Source: Methyloversatilis sp.
GTDB taxonomy: Bacteria; Pseudomonadota; Gammaproteobacteria; Burkholderiales; Rhodocyclaceae
Reading direction: 5' to 3'
DNA: 64,000 nt
Assembly: GCF_030696805.1 (NCBI RefSeq)
Contig: NZ_JAUYRO010000053.1
Coordinates: 1-64,000 of the forward strand
Shown here: positions 36,827 through 47,114 of the stretch, piece by piece
Position numbering within the stretch: position 1 is the stretch's first letter
Layout of the letters: every line of letters starts with the position of its first letter
Program-made: the position numbers and the translations under genes
Notes under the pieces: generated by a model
Databases searched by the model: none
The model's input: only the letters and a program-made list of their open reading frames with translations
What the model was told of the DNA's origin: nothing

Positions 36827-37903
36827 ATGAGCCATCCTTTCCATTCGACGCTGCGCGAGCTGGTGCTGGATGCCGCCGCGCAAGGCCGCACGCTGCGTCC
36901 GCATGGCAGCGGCTCGAAGGATTTCCTCGCGCAGCAGCTCGCTGGCGCGCCGCTCGACATGCGCGGTGCGCAGGGTGTCATCGCCTACGAACCCTCCGAG
37001 CTCTACATCACGGCGCATGGCGGTACACGCGTGGCCGACATCGAAGCGCTGCTGGCCGGGCGGCAGCAGATGCTGGCTTTCGAGCCGCCGCTTTTCGGTC
37101 CCGGCGTCACATTGGGTGGCATGGTGGCGAGCGGCCTGTCCGGCCCGCGCCGCATGGCCGCCGGCAGCCTGCGCGACTTCGTGCTCGGCGTCACCGTCAT
37201 GGACGGGCAGGGCCGTGTGCTGCACTTCGGCGGCCAGGTCATGAAGAATGTTGCAGGCTTTGACGTATCGCGCCTGATCGCTGGCAGTTTTGGCACGCTG
37301 GGCCTCATTCTCGACGTAACGTTGAAGGTGCTGCCACTGCCCCAGGCCGAACAGACCCGGGTTCTCGAACTCGACGACGCGACGGCGCTGCTGCGCATGC
37401 GTGAGTGGGGCGCCCAGCCACTGCCGATATCGGCCACTTGCTGGCACGGCGGCCGGCTCCACGTCAGGCTGTCGGGCGCGCAGGTCGCGCTCGACGCCGC
37501 GGCACCGCTGATCGGCGGCGAGGCGGTTGACGCCGTCGAAGCGGCAGCGCTGTGGCGCTCGGTACGCAATCACACACATGCCTTCTTCGATGGCGATGCG
37601 CCGCTGTGGCGCGTCGCGCTGCCGCCGACGGCGCCGCATCTGGCCCTGGATGGCGACACCCTGACCGAATGGAACGGCCTGCAGCGCTGGCTGCGCAGCG
37701 ACACCGACGCGGACGCGTTGCGTCACGTGGTCGGCGCGATGGGCGGCCATGCCACCCTGTTCCGCGGCGGCCGGACCGTGGACCGGGCGCTCGGCGTGTT
37801 CGAGCCGCTCAAGCCCGAAGTCATGGCAGTCAGCCAGCGCCTGAAGCACGCTTTCGACCCGTCCGGCGTGTTCAGCCCCGGACGGTTGTATCCCGAACTT
37901 TAA
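36827..37903 (+). CDS. glcE: Glycolate oxidase FAD-binding subunit
   Basis: LFGPGVTLGGMVASGLSGPRRMAAGSLRDFVLGVTVMDGQGRVLHFGGQVMKNVAGFDVSRL. Confidence 0.95.
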   Translation: MSHPFHSTLRELVLDAAAQGRTLRPHGSGSKDFLAQQLAGAPLDMRGAQGVIAYEPSELYITAHGGTRVADIEALLAGRQQMLAFEPPLFGPGVTLGGMVASGLSGPRRMAAGSLRDFVLGVTVMDGQGRVLHFGGQVMKNVAGFDVSRLIAGSFGTLGLILDVTLKVLPLPQAEQTRVLELDDATALLRMREWGAQPLPISATCWHGGRLHVRLSGAQVALDAAAPLIGGEAVDAVEAAALWRSVRNHTHAFFDGDAPLWRVALPPTAPHLALDGDTLTEWNGLQRWLRSDTDADALRHVVGAMGGHATLFRGGRTVDRALGVFEPLKPEVMAVSQRLKHAFDPSGVFSPGRLYPEL

Positions 37904-37914
37904 GAGCGATCCCG

Positions 37915-39156
37915 ATGCAGACCGGACTGGCCGATTTCATCCGCAGCACGCCGGAGGGCGACGCTGCAGAAGCAGTGCTGCGCAAGTGCGTGCATTGCGG
38001 TTTCTGCAACGCCACCTGCCCGACCTATCAGTTGCTGGGCGACGAACTCGACGGTCCGCGCGGCCGCATTTACCTGATGAAGCAGATGTTCGAGGGCACC
38101 GTGCCGGCCGAGACCGTGCTGCCCCACCTCGACCGTTGCCTGACCTGTCGCAATTGCGAATCCACCTGTCCGTCCGGTGTGCGCTACAGCGAACTGGTCG
38201 ATATCGGCCGTGCCGTGGCGGAGCGCCGCACGCAACGGCCGCTGGTCGCGCGCGCGGCGCGCTGGGTGCTGAGGGAAGGCCTGTCGCGACCCGGTGTTTT
38301 CAACACCGCACTGGCGCTGGGGCGGCTTGCCAGACCGCTGCTGCCCGCTTCGCTGGCCGCCAAGGTGGCGCCGCGGCGGGACGCCGGCAGCTGGCCGCCG
38401 GTGCGTCACGCACGCCGCATGCTGGTGCTGGCCGGCTGCGTGCAGCCGGCGCTCATGCCCGACGTGAATGCCGCTGCGGCGCGGGTGCTCGACCTGGTCG
38501 GCATTTCGCTGGTCGAGGCCGCGCGCGCCGGTTGTTGCGGCGCCTTGCGTTTCCACCTGAATGACCAGGAAGGCGGACGGCGCGACATGCGCGCGTTGAT
38601 CGACGCCTGGTGGCCGGCCATCGACAGCGGCGAGATCGAAGCCATCGTGATGACCGCGTCCGGCTGCGGTACGACGGTGCGCGAGTACGGCCACCTGCTG
38701 GCTGATGACCCGCACTACGCACAGCGCGCCGCACGCGTGGGCGCAATGACGAAGGACCTGTCCGAAATCCTGCACGCCGAGCGCGTGCAGATCGAAGGCC
38801 TGTTCGCGGCGCAGCCGCCGGCGACGACGGCGCTTGCCTATCACCCTCCCTGTTCGCTGCAGCACGGCCAGCAGGTGCGCGGTCTGGCCGAAGGTCTGCT
38901 GCGTGCCGCCGGATACGACCTTGCACCGGTCACCGACAGTCATCTGTGCTGTGGCTCGGCCGGCAGCTATTCGCTGTTGCAGCCACAGCTTTCACGCACG
39001 CTGCGCGACAACAAGCTGCATGCGCTGCAAGCCGCGCCGGTGAAGGGAATTGCCAGTGCCAACGTAGGCTGTATCGCACACCTGCAGACCGGCACTGGAA
39101 CACCGGTGCGCCACTGGATCGAATGGGTGGAGGACGCACTGACAGCGGCTGCGTGA
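37915..39156 (+). CDS. glcF: Glycolate oxidase iron-sulfur subunit
   Basis: CVHCGFCNATCPTY and CLTCRNCESTCPSGV ferredoxin motifs; CCG-type cysteine-rich domains. Confidence 0.96.
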   Translation: MQTGLADFIRSTPEGDAAEAVLRKCVHCGFCNATCPTYQLLGDELDGPRGRIYLMKQMFEGTVPAETVLPHLDRCLTCRNCESTCPSGVRYSELVDIGRAVAERRTQRPLVARAARWVLREGLSRPGVFNTALALGRLARPLLPASLAAKVAPRRDAGSWPPVRHARRMLVLAGCVQPALMPDVNAAAARVLDLVGISLVEAARAGCCGALRFHLNDQEGGRRDMRALIDAWWPAIDSGEIEAIVMTASGCGTTVREYGHLLADDPHYAQRAARVGAMTKDLSEILHAERVQIEGLFAAQPPATTALAYHPPCSLQHGQQVRGLAEGLLRAAGYDLAPVTDSHLCCGSAGSYSLLQPQLSRTLRDNKLHALQAAPVKGIASANVGCIAHLQTGTGTPVRHWIEWVEDALTAAA

Positions 39157-39239
39157 GCGCATCGTTTCCGGTTCAAGTTGCGGCAATTTCTGCCGTAGAT
39201 GGACGTAACCCGCCAAAGATCCGGAAAAGAATCCCCGCC

Positions 39240-40094
39240 ATGCAAAAAGCTCGCAGCACGATGCCCGACACCGCAGAAGCCCTGCTCGATTCCACCGCCG
39301 TGTTGCTGCCGGCCAAGCCACATCTGCTGATGGAAATCGACAACCTGATGCGTACGCCGGATTTTGAGGTGGGTGTCCTGGCTGAATCCATATCGCGCGA
39401 TCCCGGCGTGCTGTCGGCCCTGTTCAAGCTTTGCCGATCGCCGGCCTACAGCCGCGGTCGCGCGCCGAGCAACGCCGAACAGGTGCTGATGCTGGTCGGT
39501 CTGTCGCAGACCGTGAATCTGGTGCGCGGCATTTCGATCCGTCAGGTGGCGGGTGGAGCCGGTCCGCAGATGACGCACTTCTGGACGCGTTGTGACGAGA
39601 TCGCGGCGCTCGCCTCGCAGATCGCCAGCGAACGTGTGGCCGTGTGCAATGTGTTCCCTGACCAGGCCTATCTGGCGGCGATGTTCCACGACTGCGGCGT
39701 ACCGCTGCTGTGCACACGCTTTCCGGGGTACTGGAAGCGGCTCAATCTCGATGACGACACCGCGTGGGTCGATCTCGCACTCGAGAACACGAGCTATCGG
39801 CTTGACCACGCCACGGTCGGTTACTGGGTTGCCCGCAACTGGGGTCTGCCCGAACTGATCGTGCAGGCGATCCGGCACCATCACGCCATGCCGGACGACG
39901 ATACCTTCGGGCTGCGCAGCACGATAGGCATCGTTGCGCTCGCCACTCACATCTATCTGCGCAACAAGGGACTGGGCGACCCGTCCTGGGCGGTGTGCGG
40001 GCCGGAAATCCTGTCCGAACTGGGCATCCATGCCGCGGCGCTTGACGAGTACGTTGACGAAATCAACGAACGGCACGTCAGTCTCGCGATGTGA
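39240..40094 (+). CDS. HDOD domain protein
   Basis: PHLLMEIDNLMRTPDFEVGVLAESISRDPGVLSALFKLCRSPAY; AAMFHDCGVPLL. Confidence 0.85.
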   Translation: MQKARSTMPDTAEALLDSTAVLLPAKPHLLMEIDNLMRTPDFEVGVLAESISRDPGVLSALFKLCRSPAYSRGRAPSNAEQVLMLVGLSQTVNLVRGISIRQVAGGAGPQMTHFWTRCDEIAALASQIASERVAVCNVFPDQAYLAAMFHDCGVPLLCTRFPGYWKRLNLDDDTAWVDLALENTSYRLDHATVGYWVARNWGLPELIVQAIRHHHAMPDDDTFGLRSTIGIVALATHIYLRNKGLGDPSWAVCGPEILSELGIHAAALDEYVDEINERHVSLAM

Positions 40095-40194
40095 ATATTC
40101 GTCACAATCTTCCGGAGATTGTGACGCCGGGTGACGCAGGTCGCAGCGGACCCGCCTGCACGGCTAGAATCAAGGGACGTACCCGGAAACCTTC

Positions 40195-41010
40195 ATGGCA
40201 CTAAAATTAGACAGTTGCGTTGCGCAGCACATCGGTGACCGCAAGGAACAGCAAGACCGCGCCGCAGTCTTTCCGCACAGCCGCCACAAGGGCATGCTGA
40301 TGGCAGTGCTCGCCGACGGCATGGGCGGGCACAGCGGCGGGGCGATGGCGGCCGAGCAGGTCGTGATGAAAGCGCGTGACAACTTCGAGGCCTACGCGCC
40401 AGCGGTCGAAACGCCGACGGACCTGCTGCGCAGCGTGGTCGAGGAAGCGCACGTGGTGATCAAGCTCACCCGATTCACGACCGAGCAGGACCCGCATTCC
40501 ACCGCCTGCGTGCTGTTGATGCAGTCGGGCCGTGTCGACTGGGCGCACTGCGGCGATTCGCGCATCTACCATTTCCGCCACGACAAGCGCGTGGCTATCA
40601 GTCAGGACCATTCACTGGTCGGCGAACTTATCCGCCAGGGCAGGCTCGACGAGGAAGGCGCCAAGACGCACCCGCAGCGCAATCTGCTGCTGCACTGCCT
40701 CGGCGCGCAGAAGGAACCGATGATCGACTACGGCGGCGCCAGCGACCTGGCCGACGGCGACAGCTTCCTGATCTGCTCGGACGGTCTGTGGGCCTACTTT
40801 TCCGACGAGGAAATCGGCGGCGTGCTGTCTGTCTTCTCCGCCCGCGAGGCGGCGGAAACGCTGATCAAGCGTGCGCGGGACCGGGGGCGGCCGACCGGCG
40901 ACAATGTGTCGCTCATCCTGATCAAGCTGATCGACGCCGAATCGCGCGAGAAGGCCGAACGCGAAAGGCTGGATTCAGCACGGCGCAAGCTGGGCAGCAT
41001 GAAAGACTGA
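40195..41010 (+). CDS. PP2C-family serine/threonine phosphatase
   Basis: GDRKEQQDRAAVF; VLADGMGGHSGG; WAHCGDSRIYHFRH; LICSDGLWAYFSDEEI; GDNVSLILIKL. Confidence 0.92.
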   Translation: MALKLDSCVAQHIGDRKEQQDRAAVFPHSRHKGMLMAVLADGMGGHSGGAMAAEQVVMKARDNFEAYAPAVETPTDLLRSVVEEAHVVIKLTRFTTEQDPHSTACVLLMQSGRVDWAHCGDSRIYHFRHDKRVAISQDHSLVGELIRQGRLDEEGAKTHPQRNLLLHCLGAQKEPMIDYGGASDLADGDSFLICSDGLWAYFSDEEIGGVLSVFSAREAAETLIKRARDRGRPTGDNVSLILIKLIDAESREKAERERLDSARRKLGSMKD

Positions 41011-41034
41011 ACCGGGCTGCCGGTCAGCCACCGG

Positions 41035-42126
41035 TCAGCCTAGCCAGTGCCGGCGCCAGAACAGCATGCCGAGCGGTGCCGCGATGGCGGCCATCAGCGC
41101 CAGCGCCATCAGGAAGCCATCGGGTGAATCCAGCCACGGCATATGGCGGAAGTTCATGCCGAACACACCAGCCACCAGCGCCGCCGGCATGAACAGCGTG
41201 GTGATCACGGTCAGGATGCGTACCTCCTGATTCACCCGCTGGCTCATCGCCGACAGGTAAACATCCAGCAGACCGGAAAGCGTTTCCCGCATCGAATCGA
41301 CCGATTCGATCAGGAAGGTCAGGTGGTCCTGCACATCGCGCAGATAGACGCGCGTTTCCGGCATCACCAGCGGATGGTCGCCGCGCTGCAGGCTGCTGAT
41401 CACTTCGCGCAGTGGCCACAGCGCGCGACGCAGTGCCATGGTGTCGCGCCTCGCCTCGTGCAACGGGGCGATCTGTGCGCTCGCCGGGCGTTCGAACAGC
41501 GCTTCCTCCAGCCTGTCCAGTCGATCATCGATGCGTTCGATCACGCCGAAATAATTGTCCACCACGGCATCGACCAGACTGTAGGCCAGCAGGTCGATGC
41601 CGCTGCTGCGCAGGCTGCCGAGTGATTTGCGCAGGCGCTCGCGCACCGGTTCGAAACTGCCGGTCGGCCGTTCCTGGAAACTGAGCAGGAAGTCCCGGCC
41701 GAGCACCAGACTGAACTGTTCCGACGACAGCGTCTGACCGTCATCGGACAGCTGCAGCACGCGGGCGACGATGAACAGCTGGTCGCCGTAGTCCTCCACC
41801 TTGGGTCGCTGCTCGGTGTTGGCGATGTCTTCCAGCACCAGCGGATGCAGATTGAAGCGTTGACCGATTTCGGCCAGTACGCTCGTGTCGTGCACGCCAT
41901 AGACATTCAGCCAGCGAAACGGCAGCGTCGCCTCGTGCAGGCGCGACTGTTCTAGCGACGTGAAGCGGGTTTCCCGCAATGCGTCCGAACCATACTCGAT
42001 CAGCGAAATGCCCGCCGCCTGTTCGCGCGCCGCACCGATGAACACCACCGACCCGGGCGCCAGGCCGCGTTTGCTGGAGCGGCGTGACGTGCCGCGCGCG
42101 CGTTTCGGAGTGGTTTGTCGATTCAT
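41035..42126 (-). CDS. corA: CorA-family magnesium/cobalt transporter
   Basis: C-terminal GMNFRHMPWL (GMN motif) with two TM segments. Confidence 0.95.
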   Translation of the reverse strand: MNRQTTPKRARGTSRRSSKRGLAPGSVVFIGAAREQAAGISLIEYGSDALRETRFTSLEQSRLHEATLPFRWLNVYGVHDTSVLAEIGQRFNLHPLVLEDIANTEQRPKVEDYGDQLFIVARVLQLSDDGQTLSSEQFSLVLGRDFLLSFQERPTGSFEPVRERLRKSLGSLRSSGIDLLAYSLVDAVVDNYFGVIERIDDRLDRLEEALFERPASAQIAPLHEARRDTMALRRALWPLREVISSLQRGDHPLVMPETRVYLRDVQDHLTFLIESVDSMRETLSGLLDVYLSAMSQRVNQEVRILTVITTLFMPAALVAGVFGMNFRHMPWLDSPDGFLMALALMAAIAAPLGMLFWRRHWLG

Positions 42127-42311
42127 AAGTAAGCCTTTATTTTGGTATACCCCCCTGCGCGCCGCGCTGCCTGAGGATAGTATGCGAAGCCGGCCGGGGG
42201 CAGCTTTCAGCGACCGCCCGGGCATCCAGAAACATCGGCACCGCCGCGCTCCATGGAGACGGCCGGGCAGCACGATGTTCAGCGCAGGACGTTCATCACG
42301 GGGGAGGGTAC

Positions 42312-43442
42312 ATGGCAGTCACCATTGGTGTGCCGAAGGAATCGGCCGAGGGCGAACAGCGCGTGGCGCTGACGCCTGAAGTGGTCAAGAAGTTTGCCGC
42401 ACTGGGCGCCGCGATTCAGGTACAGACCGGCGCGGGCGCGAGCAGCCACTACAGCGACGAGGACTATGTCGCTGCGGGCGCGACCATCGTCGAGAGCAGC
42501 GAAGCGATCCACACGCAGTCCGACATCGTGCTGCGGGTCGGCGTGCCGACCAGTATGCAGATCGAGTCGCTCAAGCCGGGCGCTGTACTGACCGGCTTCC
42601 TGCAGCCCTATGCCGACCGTGCGCGTGCCATGCGGCTGGCTGAACGCAACATCACGAGTTTCGCGGTCGAACTGGTGCCGCGCATTTCGCGCGCCCAGAG
42701 CATGGACGCGCTGTCGTCGCAGGCGGCGGTGGCCGGTTACCAGTGCGTGCTGATCGCCGCTGGCCAGTGCCCGAAGTTCTTTCCGATGTTGACCTACGCG
42801 GCCGGCACGATCCGCCCGGCGCGTGCGCTGGTGATCGGTGCTGGCGTGGCAGGCCTGCAGGCCATCGCCACGGCAAAGCGGCTCGGCGCCATCGTCGAAG
42901 CCTATGACGTACGGCCGGAAACCAAGGAGCAGATCGAGTCCCTGGGTGCCAAGTTCGTCGATACCGGCGTGTCGGCGGCCGGTGCCGGCGGCTACGCGCG
43001 CGAGCTGACCGACGAGGAAAAGGCGCAACAGGCGGTGAAGCTGGGCAAGGCGGTGGCCAACGCCGACGTGCTCATCACGACCGCGGCCATCCCGGGCAAG
43101 CGCGCGCCGCGCATCATCACGCTCGACATGGTGCAAGGCATGAAGGCCGGCGCCATCGTGGTTGACATGGCGTGCGAATCCGGCGGCAACGTGGACGGCA
43201 CGATCGCCGGCCAGTCGGTGCATGTCGGCAACGCCCTGATCATCGGGCCGACCAACATCACGTCGCGCATGCCGGTGCATTCGTCCGACATGTACGCCAA
43301 GAATCTTTTCAACCTGCTGTCACCCTTCGTCAAGGACGGTCAGTTCGTGCCCGACTGGGAAGACGACGTGATCTCCGGCACCGCGCTGACCCACGGTGGC
43401 GAGGTGCGTCATGCGATGGTGAAGAAGGTGTTCGGCCTCTGA
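42312..43442 (+). CDS. pntAA: NAD(P) transhydrogenase alpha subunit part 1
   Basis: VTIGVPKESAEGEQRVALTPEVVKKFAALGA; ALVIGAGVAGLQAIATAKRLGAIVEAYDVRPETKEQIESLGAKFV. Confidence 0.96.
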   Translation: MAVTIGVPKESAEGEQRVALTPEVVKKFAALGAAIQVQTGAGASSHYSDEDYVAAGATIVESSEAIHTQSDIVLRVGVPTSMQIESLKPGAVLTGFLQPYADRARAMRLAERNITSFAVELVPRISRAQSMDALSSQAAVAGYQCVLIAAGQCPKFFPMLTYAAGTIRPARALVIGAGVAGLQAIATAKRLGAIVEAYDVRPETKEQIESLGAKFVDTGVSAAGAGGYARELTDEEKAQQAVKLGKAVANADVLITTAAIPGKRAPRIITLDMVQGMKAGAIVVDMACESGGNVDGTIAGQSVHVGNALIIGPTNITSRMPVHSSDMYAKNLFNLLSPFVKDGQFVPDWEDDVISGTALTHGGEVRHAMVKKVFGL

Positions 43443-43467
43443 GCCAGCCCAAAAAAGAAAGGATCGA

Positions 43468-43746
43468 ATGATGGAAGCGCTCTATATCTTCATGCTCGCC
43501 GCCTTCACCGGTTATGAGGTGATCGCCCGTGTGCCGGTCATCCTGCACACCCCCTTGATGTCGGGTTCCAACTTCGTGCACGGCGTCGTGCTCGTCGGTG
43601 CCATGGTCGTGCTCGGCCACGCCGATCCGGAGGATCCGCTGCAGCTCGCCATCGGCTTCATCGCCGTGGTGCTGGGCGCGGCGAATGCAGCCGGCGGCTA
43701 CGTCGTGACCGAGCGCATGCTCGCCATGTTCATCAAGAAGAACTGA
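43468..43746 (+). CDS. pntAB: NAD(P) transhydrogenase alpha subunit part 2 (membrane)
   Basis: TGYEVIARVPVILHTPLMSGSNFVHGVVLVGAM. Confidence 0.95.
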   Translation: MMEALYIFMLAAFTGYEVIARVPVILHTPLMSGSNFVHGVVLVGAMVVLGHADPEDPLQLAIGFIAVVLGAANAAGGYVVTERMLAMFIKKN

Positions 43747-43759
43747 GGGAGCCGACAAC

Positions 43760-45133
43760 GTGACTGCAAAACTCCTGGTCGACGCGTCCTATTTCGTCGT
43801 CGCCGTACTGTTCATCCTCGGCCTGAAGGCCATGGCCTCGCCGGTCACCGCACGCAAGGGCATCGTGTGGGCGGGCATCGGCATGGTCGTGGCCACCCTG
43901 GTCACATTCTTCACGCCCGGCATGCAGAATTTCGGGCTCATCATCCTCGCCATCGCCATCGGCGGCGTCGCGGCCTGGTGGTCGGGCAAGGTGGTGAAGA
44001 TGACCGATATGCCGCAGATGGTCGCCATCTACAACGGCATGGGCGGCGGTGCCGCTGCAGCGATCGCCGCGCTCGAATTTGCGCGCGGCGGCGTGCATGG
44101 CGTGGTGTTCACGACACTGGCCACCCTCGGCGCGCTGATCGGCGCGGTGTCGTTCTCGGGTTCCTGCGTGGCGTTTGCCAAGCTGCAGGGTCTGATGAAC
44201 AAGGCCTGGCGCCTGCCGGCGCAGAACGCCGTCAACATCGTGCTGGCCCTGGTCACCATTCTGGTGGGCGTCGGCATCGTGGTCAGCGGTGACCCGACGC
44301 CGACCCAGATCATCACGTTCTTCGTGCTGTCGCTGGTGCTGGGCGTCATCATCACGCTGCCGATCGGCGGCGCCGACATGCCTGTGGTCATTTCGCTGTT
44401 CAACGCCTTCACCGGCCTGGCCGTGGGCTTCGAAGGCTATGTGCTGGGCATTCCGGCGCTGATCATCGCGGGCATCGTGGTGGGCGCTGCCGGCACGCTG
44501 CTGACTCAGCTGATGGCCAAGGCGATGAACCGCCCGATCACCAACATCCTGTTCTCGCCGATCACCGGTGAGGCGCAGGCCGGCTCGGGCCCGACCGGCA
44601 CGATGAAGGAGTGCTCGGCAATGGACGCCGCGTCGATGATGCGCTACGCGCAGAAGGTCATCATCGTGCCCGGTTACGGCATGGCGGTGGCCGGTGCGCA
44701 GCACAAGGTGTATGAAATGACCAAGCTGCTGGAGGAGGCGGGTGTCGAAGTCAAGTTCGCCATCCATCCGGTGGCCGGCCGCATGCCGGGTCACATGAAT
44801 GTGCTGCTGGCCGAAGCCGGCGTGCCCTACGAGCAGATATTCGACCTGGAAGAAATCAACGAAGAGTTCTCGCAGGCCGACGTGGCGCTCGTGATCGGCG
44901 CCAACGACGTCGTGAATCCGGTTGCCCGCACCGACAAGACCAGCCCGATCTACGGCATGCCCATCCTGAACGCCGACAAGGCGCAGAACGTCATCGTGAT
45001 CAAGCGCGGCAAGGGTGCCGGCTATTCCGGTATCGAGAATGCGCTGTTCTTCGAAGAGAACTGCCGTCTGTGCTACGGCTCGGCGCAGGGCGTCGTGTCG
45101 GAAATGATCGGCCACGTGAAGTCGCTGAGCTGA
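43760..45133 (+). CDS. pntB: NAD(P) transhydrogenase subunit beta
   Basis: VIIVPGYGMAVAGAQHKVYEMTKLLEEAGVEVKFAIHPVAGRMPGHMNVLLAEAGVPYE. Confidence 0.97.
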   Translation: MTAKLLVDASYFVVAVLFILGLKAMASPVTARKGIVWAGIGMVVATLVTFFTPGMQNFGLIILAIAIGGVAAWWSGKVVKMTDMPQMVAIYNGMGGGAAAAIAALEFARGGVHGVVFTTLATLGALIGAVSFSGSCVAFAKLQGLMNKAWRLPAQNAVNIVLALVTILVGVGIVVSGDPTPTQIITFFVLSLVLGVIITLPIGGADMPVVISLFNAFTGLAVGFEGYVLGIPALIIAGIVVGAAGTLLTQLMAKAMNRPITNILFSPITGEAQAGSGPTGTMKECSAMDAASMMRYAQKVIIVPGYGMAVAGAQHKVYEMTKLLEEAGVEVKFAIHPVAGRMPGHMNVLLAEAGVPYEQIFDLEEINEEFSQADVALVIGANDVVNPVARTDKTSPIYGMPILNADKAQNVIVIKRGKGAGYSGIENALFFEENCRLCYGSAQGVVSEMIGHVKSLS

Positions 45134-45151
45134 TCGGTCTGCGCGCCGGCG

Positions 45152-45187
45152 AAACCGCGTGTCCGCGTAAGCGGCACGCGGTTTTTT
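45152..45187 (+). terminator. Rho-independent terminator of the pnt operon
   Basis: AAACCGCGTG-TCCGCGTAAGCGG-CACGCGGTTTTTT. Confidence 0.85.
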
Positions 45188-45448
45188 GTGCACCGAATGC
45201 TGTAGGCGCGTGGGCTCCGGCGGCCGTTGTGGACCACGCGGTTGTCGTCGGTCGTGTCCCGAAAGCCGACCTGGAACACCCGCGAGTTGTCACCCGAACG
45301 GATAAGCGCTATACGCATGTTGGCCGGCGGTGCGGGGCGTTTTGCTTCGCGTCGCCTGCAGCGGTGTTCCGTACAACGCGACAGGCCTTCCAATCGCGTT
45401 GTTTTCGTTACGTCTCCACACTTCAAACCACCCTGGAAGGGACAGTTC

Positions 45449-46192
45449 ATGTCGAAAAAAGATGCCGAAAGTGCATCGCCGCCCGACCCGACGGCGAACC
45501 GGATACTGGCGTCGCTGCCCGACAAGGATCTCGCGCGCCTGCTGCCCGATCTTGAACTCGTCGACATGCCGATCGGCTGGACCCTGTCGGAGTCCGGCGA
45601 TCACGTGAATTTCCTGCATTTCCCGGTGTCCGGCATCGTATCGCTGCTCTATTCGCTGGAGGACGGGTCCTCCAGCGAAACCGCGCTGGTTGGCAAGGAA
45701 GGCATGGTCGGCATTTCGATCTTCATGGGCGGCGAAAGCATGCCGACCAGTACCGAAGTGCAGAGCGCCGGGCAGGCCTACCGTCTGAGCCGCAAGGTGA
45801 TGCAGAACGAGTTCGCGCTCGGCGGTCATCTGCAGTCCCTGTCGCTGCTGTTTACCCAGGCGATGATCTGCCAGACGGCGCAGAACGCGGTGTGCAACCA
45901 GCACCATGAACTGGCCCAGCAGATGTGCCGGTGGCTGCTGATGAGCATCGACCGCCTGGATGGCTGCAAGCTGCCCGTCACACAGGAGCGGGTTGCCAAG
46001 CTGCTCGGTGTGCGGCGCGAAAGCGTGACGCAGACGCTGGGGTTGCTGGAGAAGGAAGGCCTGATCGCGCGCTCGCGCGGCCTCATCACCGTCATCAAGC
46101 GCTCGAAGATGGAAAAGCGTGTGTGCGAGTGCTATGGCGTCGTGAAGGAAGAGTATGACCGGCTGTTGCCGGCGCGCAAGCGCAGGAACTGA
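45449..46192 (+). CDS. Crp/Fnr family transcriptional regulator
   Basis: cNMP-like domain (GIVSLLYSLEDGSSSETALVGKEGMVG) and HTH (LPVTQERVAKLLGVRRESVTQTLGLLEKEGLI); GGAAGGGACAG upstream of ATG. Confidence 0.9.
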   Translation: MSKKDAESASPPDPTANRILASLPDKDLARLLPDLELVDMPIGWTLSESGDHVNFLHFPVSGIVSLLYSLEDGSSSETALVGKEGMVGISIFMGGESMPTSTEVQSAGQAYRLSRKVMQNEFALGGHLQSLSLLFTQAMICQTAQNAVCNQHHELAQQMCRWLLMSIDRLDGCKLPVTQERVAKLLGVRRESVTQTLGLLEKEGLIARSRGLITVIKRSKMEKRVCECYGVVKEEYDRLLPARKRRN

Positions 46193-46222
46193 AACCGCGT
46201 CCCGGTTCGGTCGATCTCCGCC

Positions 46223-46627
46223 ATGCGCATGCCCTACACCCTGCTGCCCGACGAAATCGAATTTACCGCCATTCGTGCCCAGGGTGCTGGTGGGCAGAAC
46301 GTCAACAAGGTGTCAAGCGCAGCGCATCTGCGTTTCGACATCGGCGCCTCGTCGCTGCCGGATGAGTTGAAGGTGCGACTGCTTGCGCTCGGAGACCAGC
46401 GCATCAGCAAGGATGGCGTCGTGGTGATCAAGGCGCAGACCTTCCGCAGCCTGGAGAAAAACCGTACGGAGGCACTGCACCGGCTGGACGAACTGATCGC
46501 CGCAGCCGCCCATGTCGCGAAAACCCGCCGCCCGACGCGACCCGGCCGCGCTGCGGTCGAGCGCCGACTGGCCGGCAAGACGCATCGGTCGGCGATCAAG
46601 GCCGGTCGCCGTGGCGGCTGCGAATGA
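46223..46627 (+). CDS. arfB: Alternative ribosome rescue peptidyl-tRNA hydrolase
   Basis: [24 protein letters not shown] (GGQ motif) with a basic C-terminal tail. Confidence 0.93.
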   Translation: MRMPYTLLPDEIEFTAIRAQGAGGQNVNKVSSAAHLRFDIGASSLPDELKVRLLALGDQRISKDGVVVIKAQTFRSLEKNRTEALHRLDELIAAAAHVAKTRRPTRPGRAAVERRLAGKTHRSAIKAGRRGGCE

Positions 46628-46706
46628 GCGCACCCGGGCATGGCTTGCCGGGTTGCGCTGCGCCGTGCCACCTTCCAGCGCTGTTCACTCATCTCCACGA
46701 CGACCC

Positions 46707-47096
46707 ATGACACCACGAACGTTCCGCGCGCTGATCGCACTGTATCTGCTGTGCGTCGTGCTGGCGGTCATCTCGCACATCGCCTCCGTACCCGCTCTGC
46801 CCGAGCCGCTGCGCGGCTACGTTGAGGCGCAGGACGCGACGAGCTGGATGACCGGCATCGGCGGAATGGTGTATCTGGTGCTGGCTTCGATTTCGACCGC
46901 CGGCCTGCTGCTGTTCCGGCGCTGGGCGCGCCCAGTGTTCGCGTTGGTCGCGCTGGCCGGCAGCGTGCCGTGGGACGGCACGACCCTGTATCCGCCGCTG
47001 GAATACCTGTTCGTCAATCTCGAATTCATGCTCGCAGGCGCCGTGATTGCGTTGAGCTGGACACCTGCCGTGAGCGCCCGCTTCGCGCGCCGCTGA
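46707..47096 (+). CDS. Small integral membrane protein, unknown function
   Basis: 129 aa with ~4 hydrophobic segments. Confidence 0.7.
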   Translation: MTPRTFRALIALYLLCVVLAVISHIASVPALPEPLRGYVEAQDATSWMTGIGGMVYLVLASISTAGLLLFRRWARPVFALVALAGSVPWDGTTLYPPLEYLFVNLEFMLAGAVIALSWTPAVSARFARR

Positions 47097-47114
47097 GCGG
47101 CGGCTGCACAGACC

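Noticed and set aside
43733-45193. 486-aa minus-strand ORF antisense to pntB
   Set aside because: His/Asp/Arg-rich shadow frame; pntB is certain.
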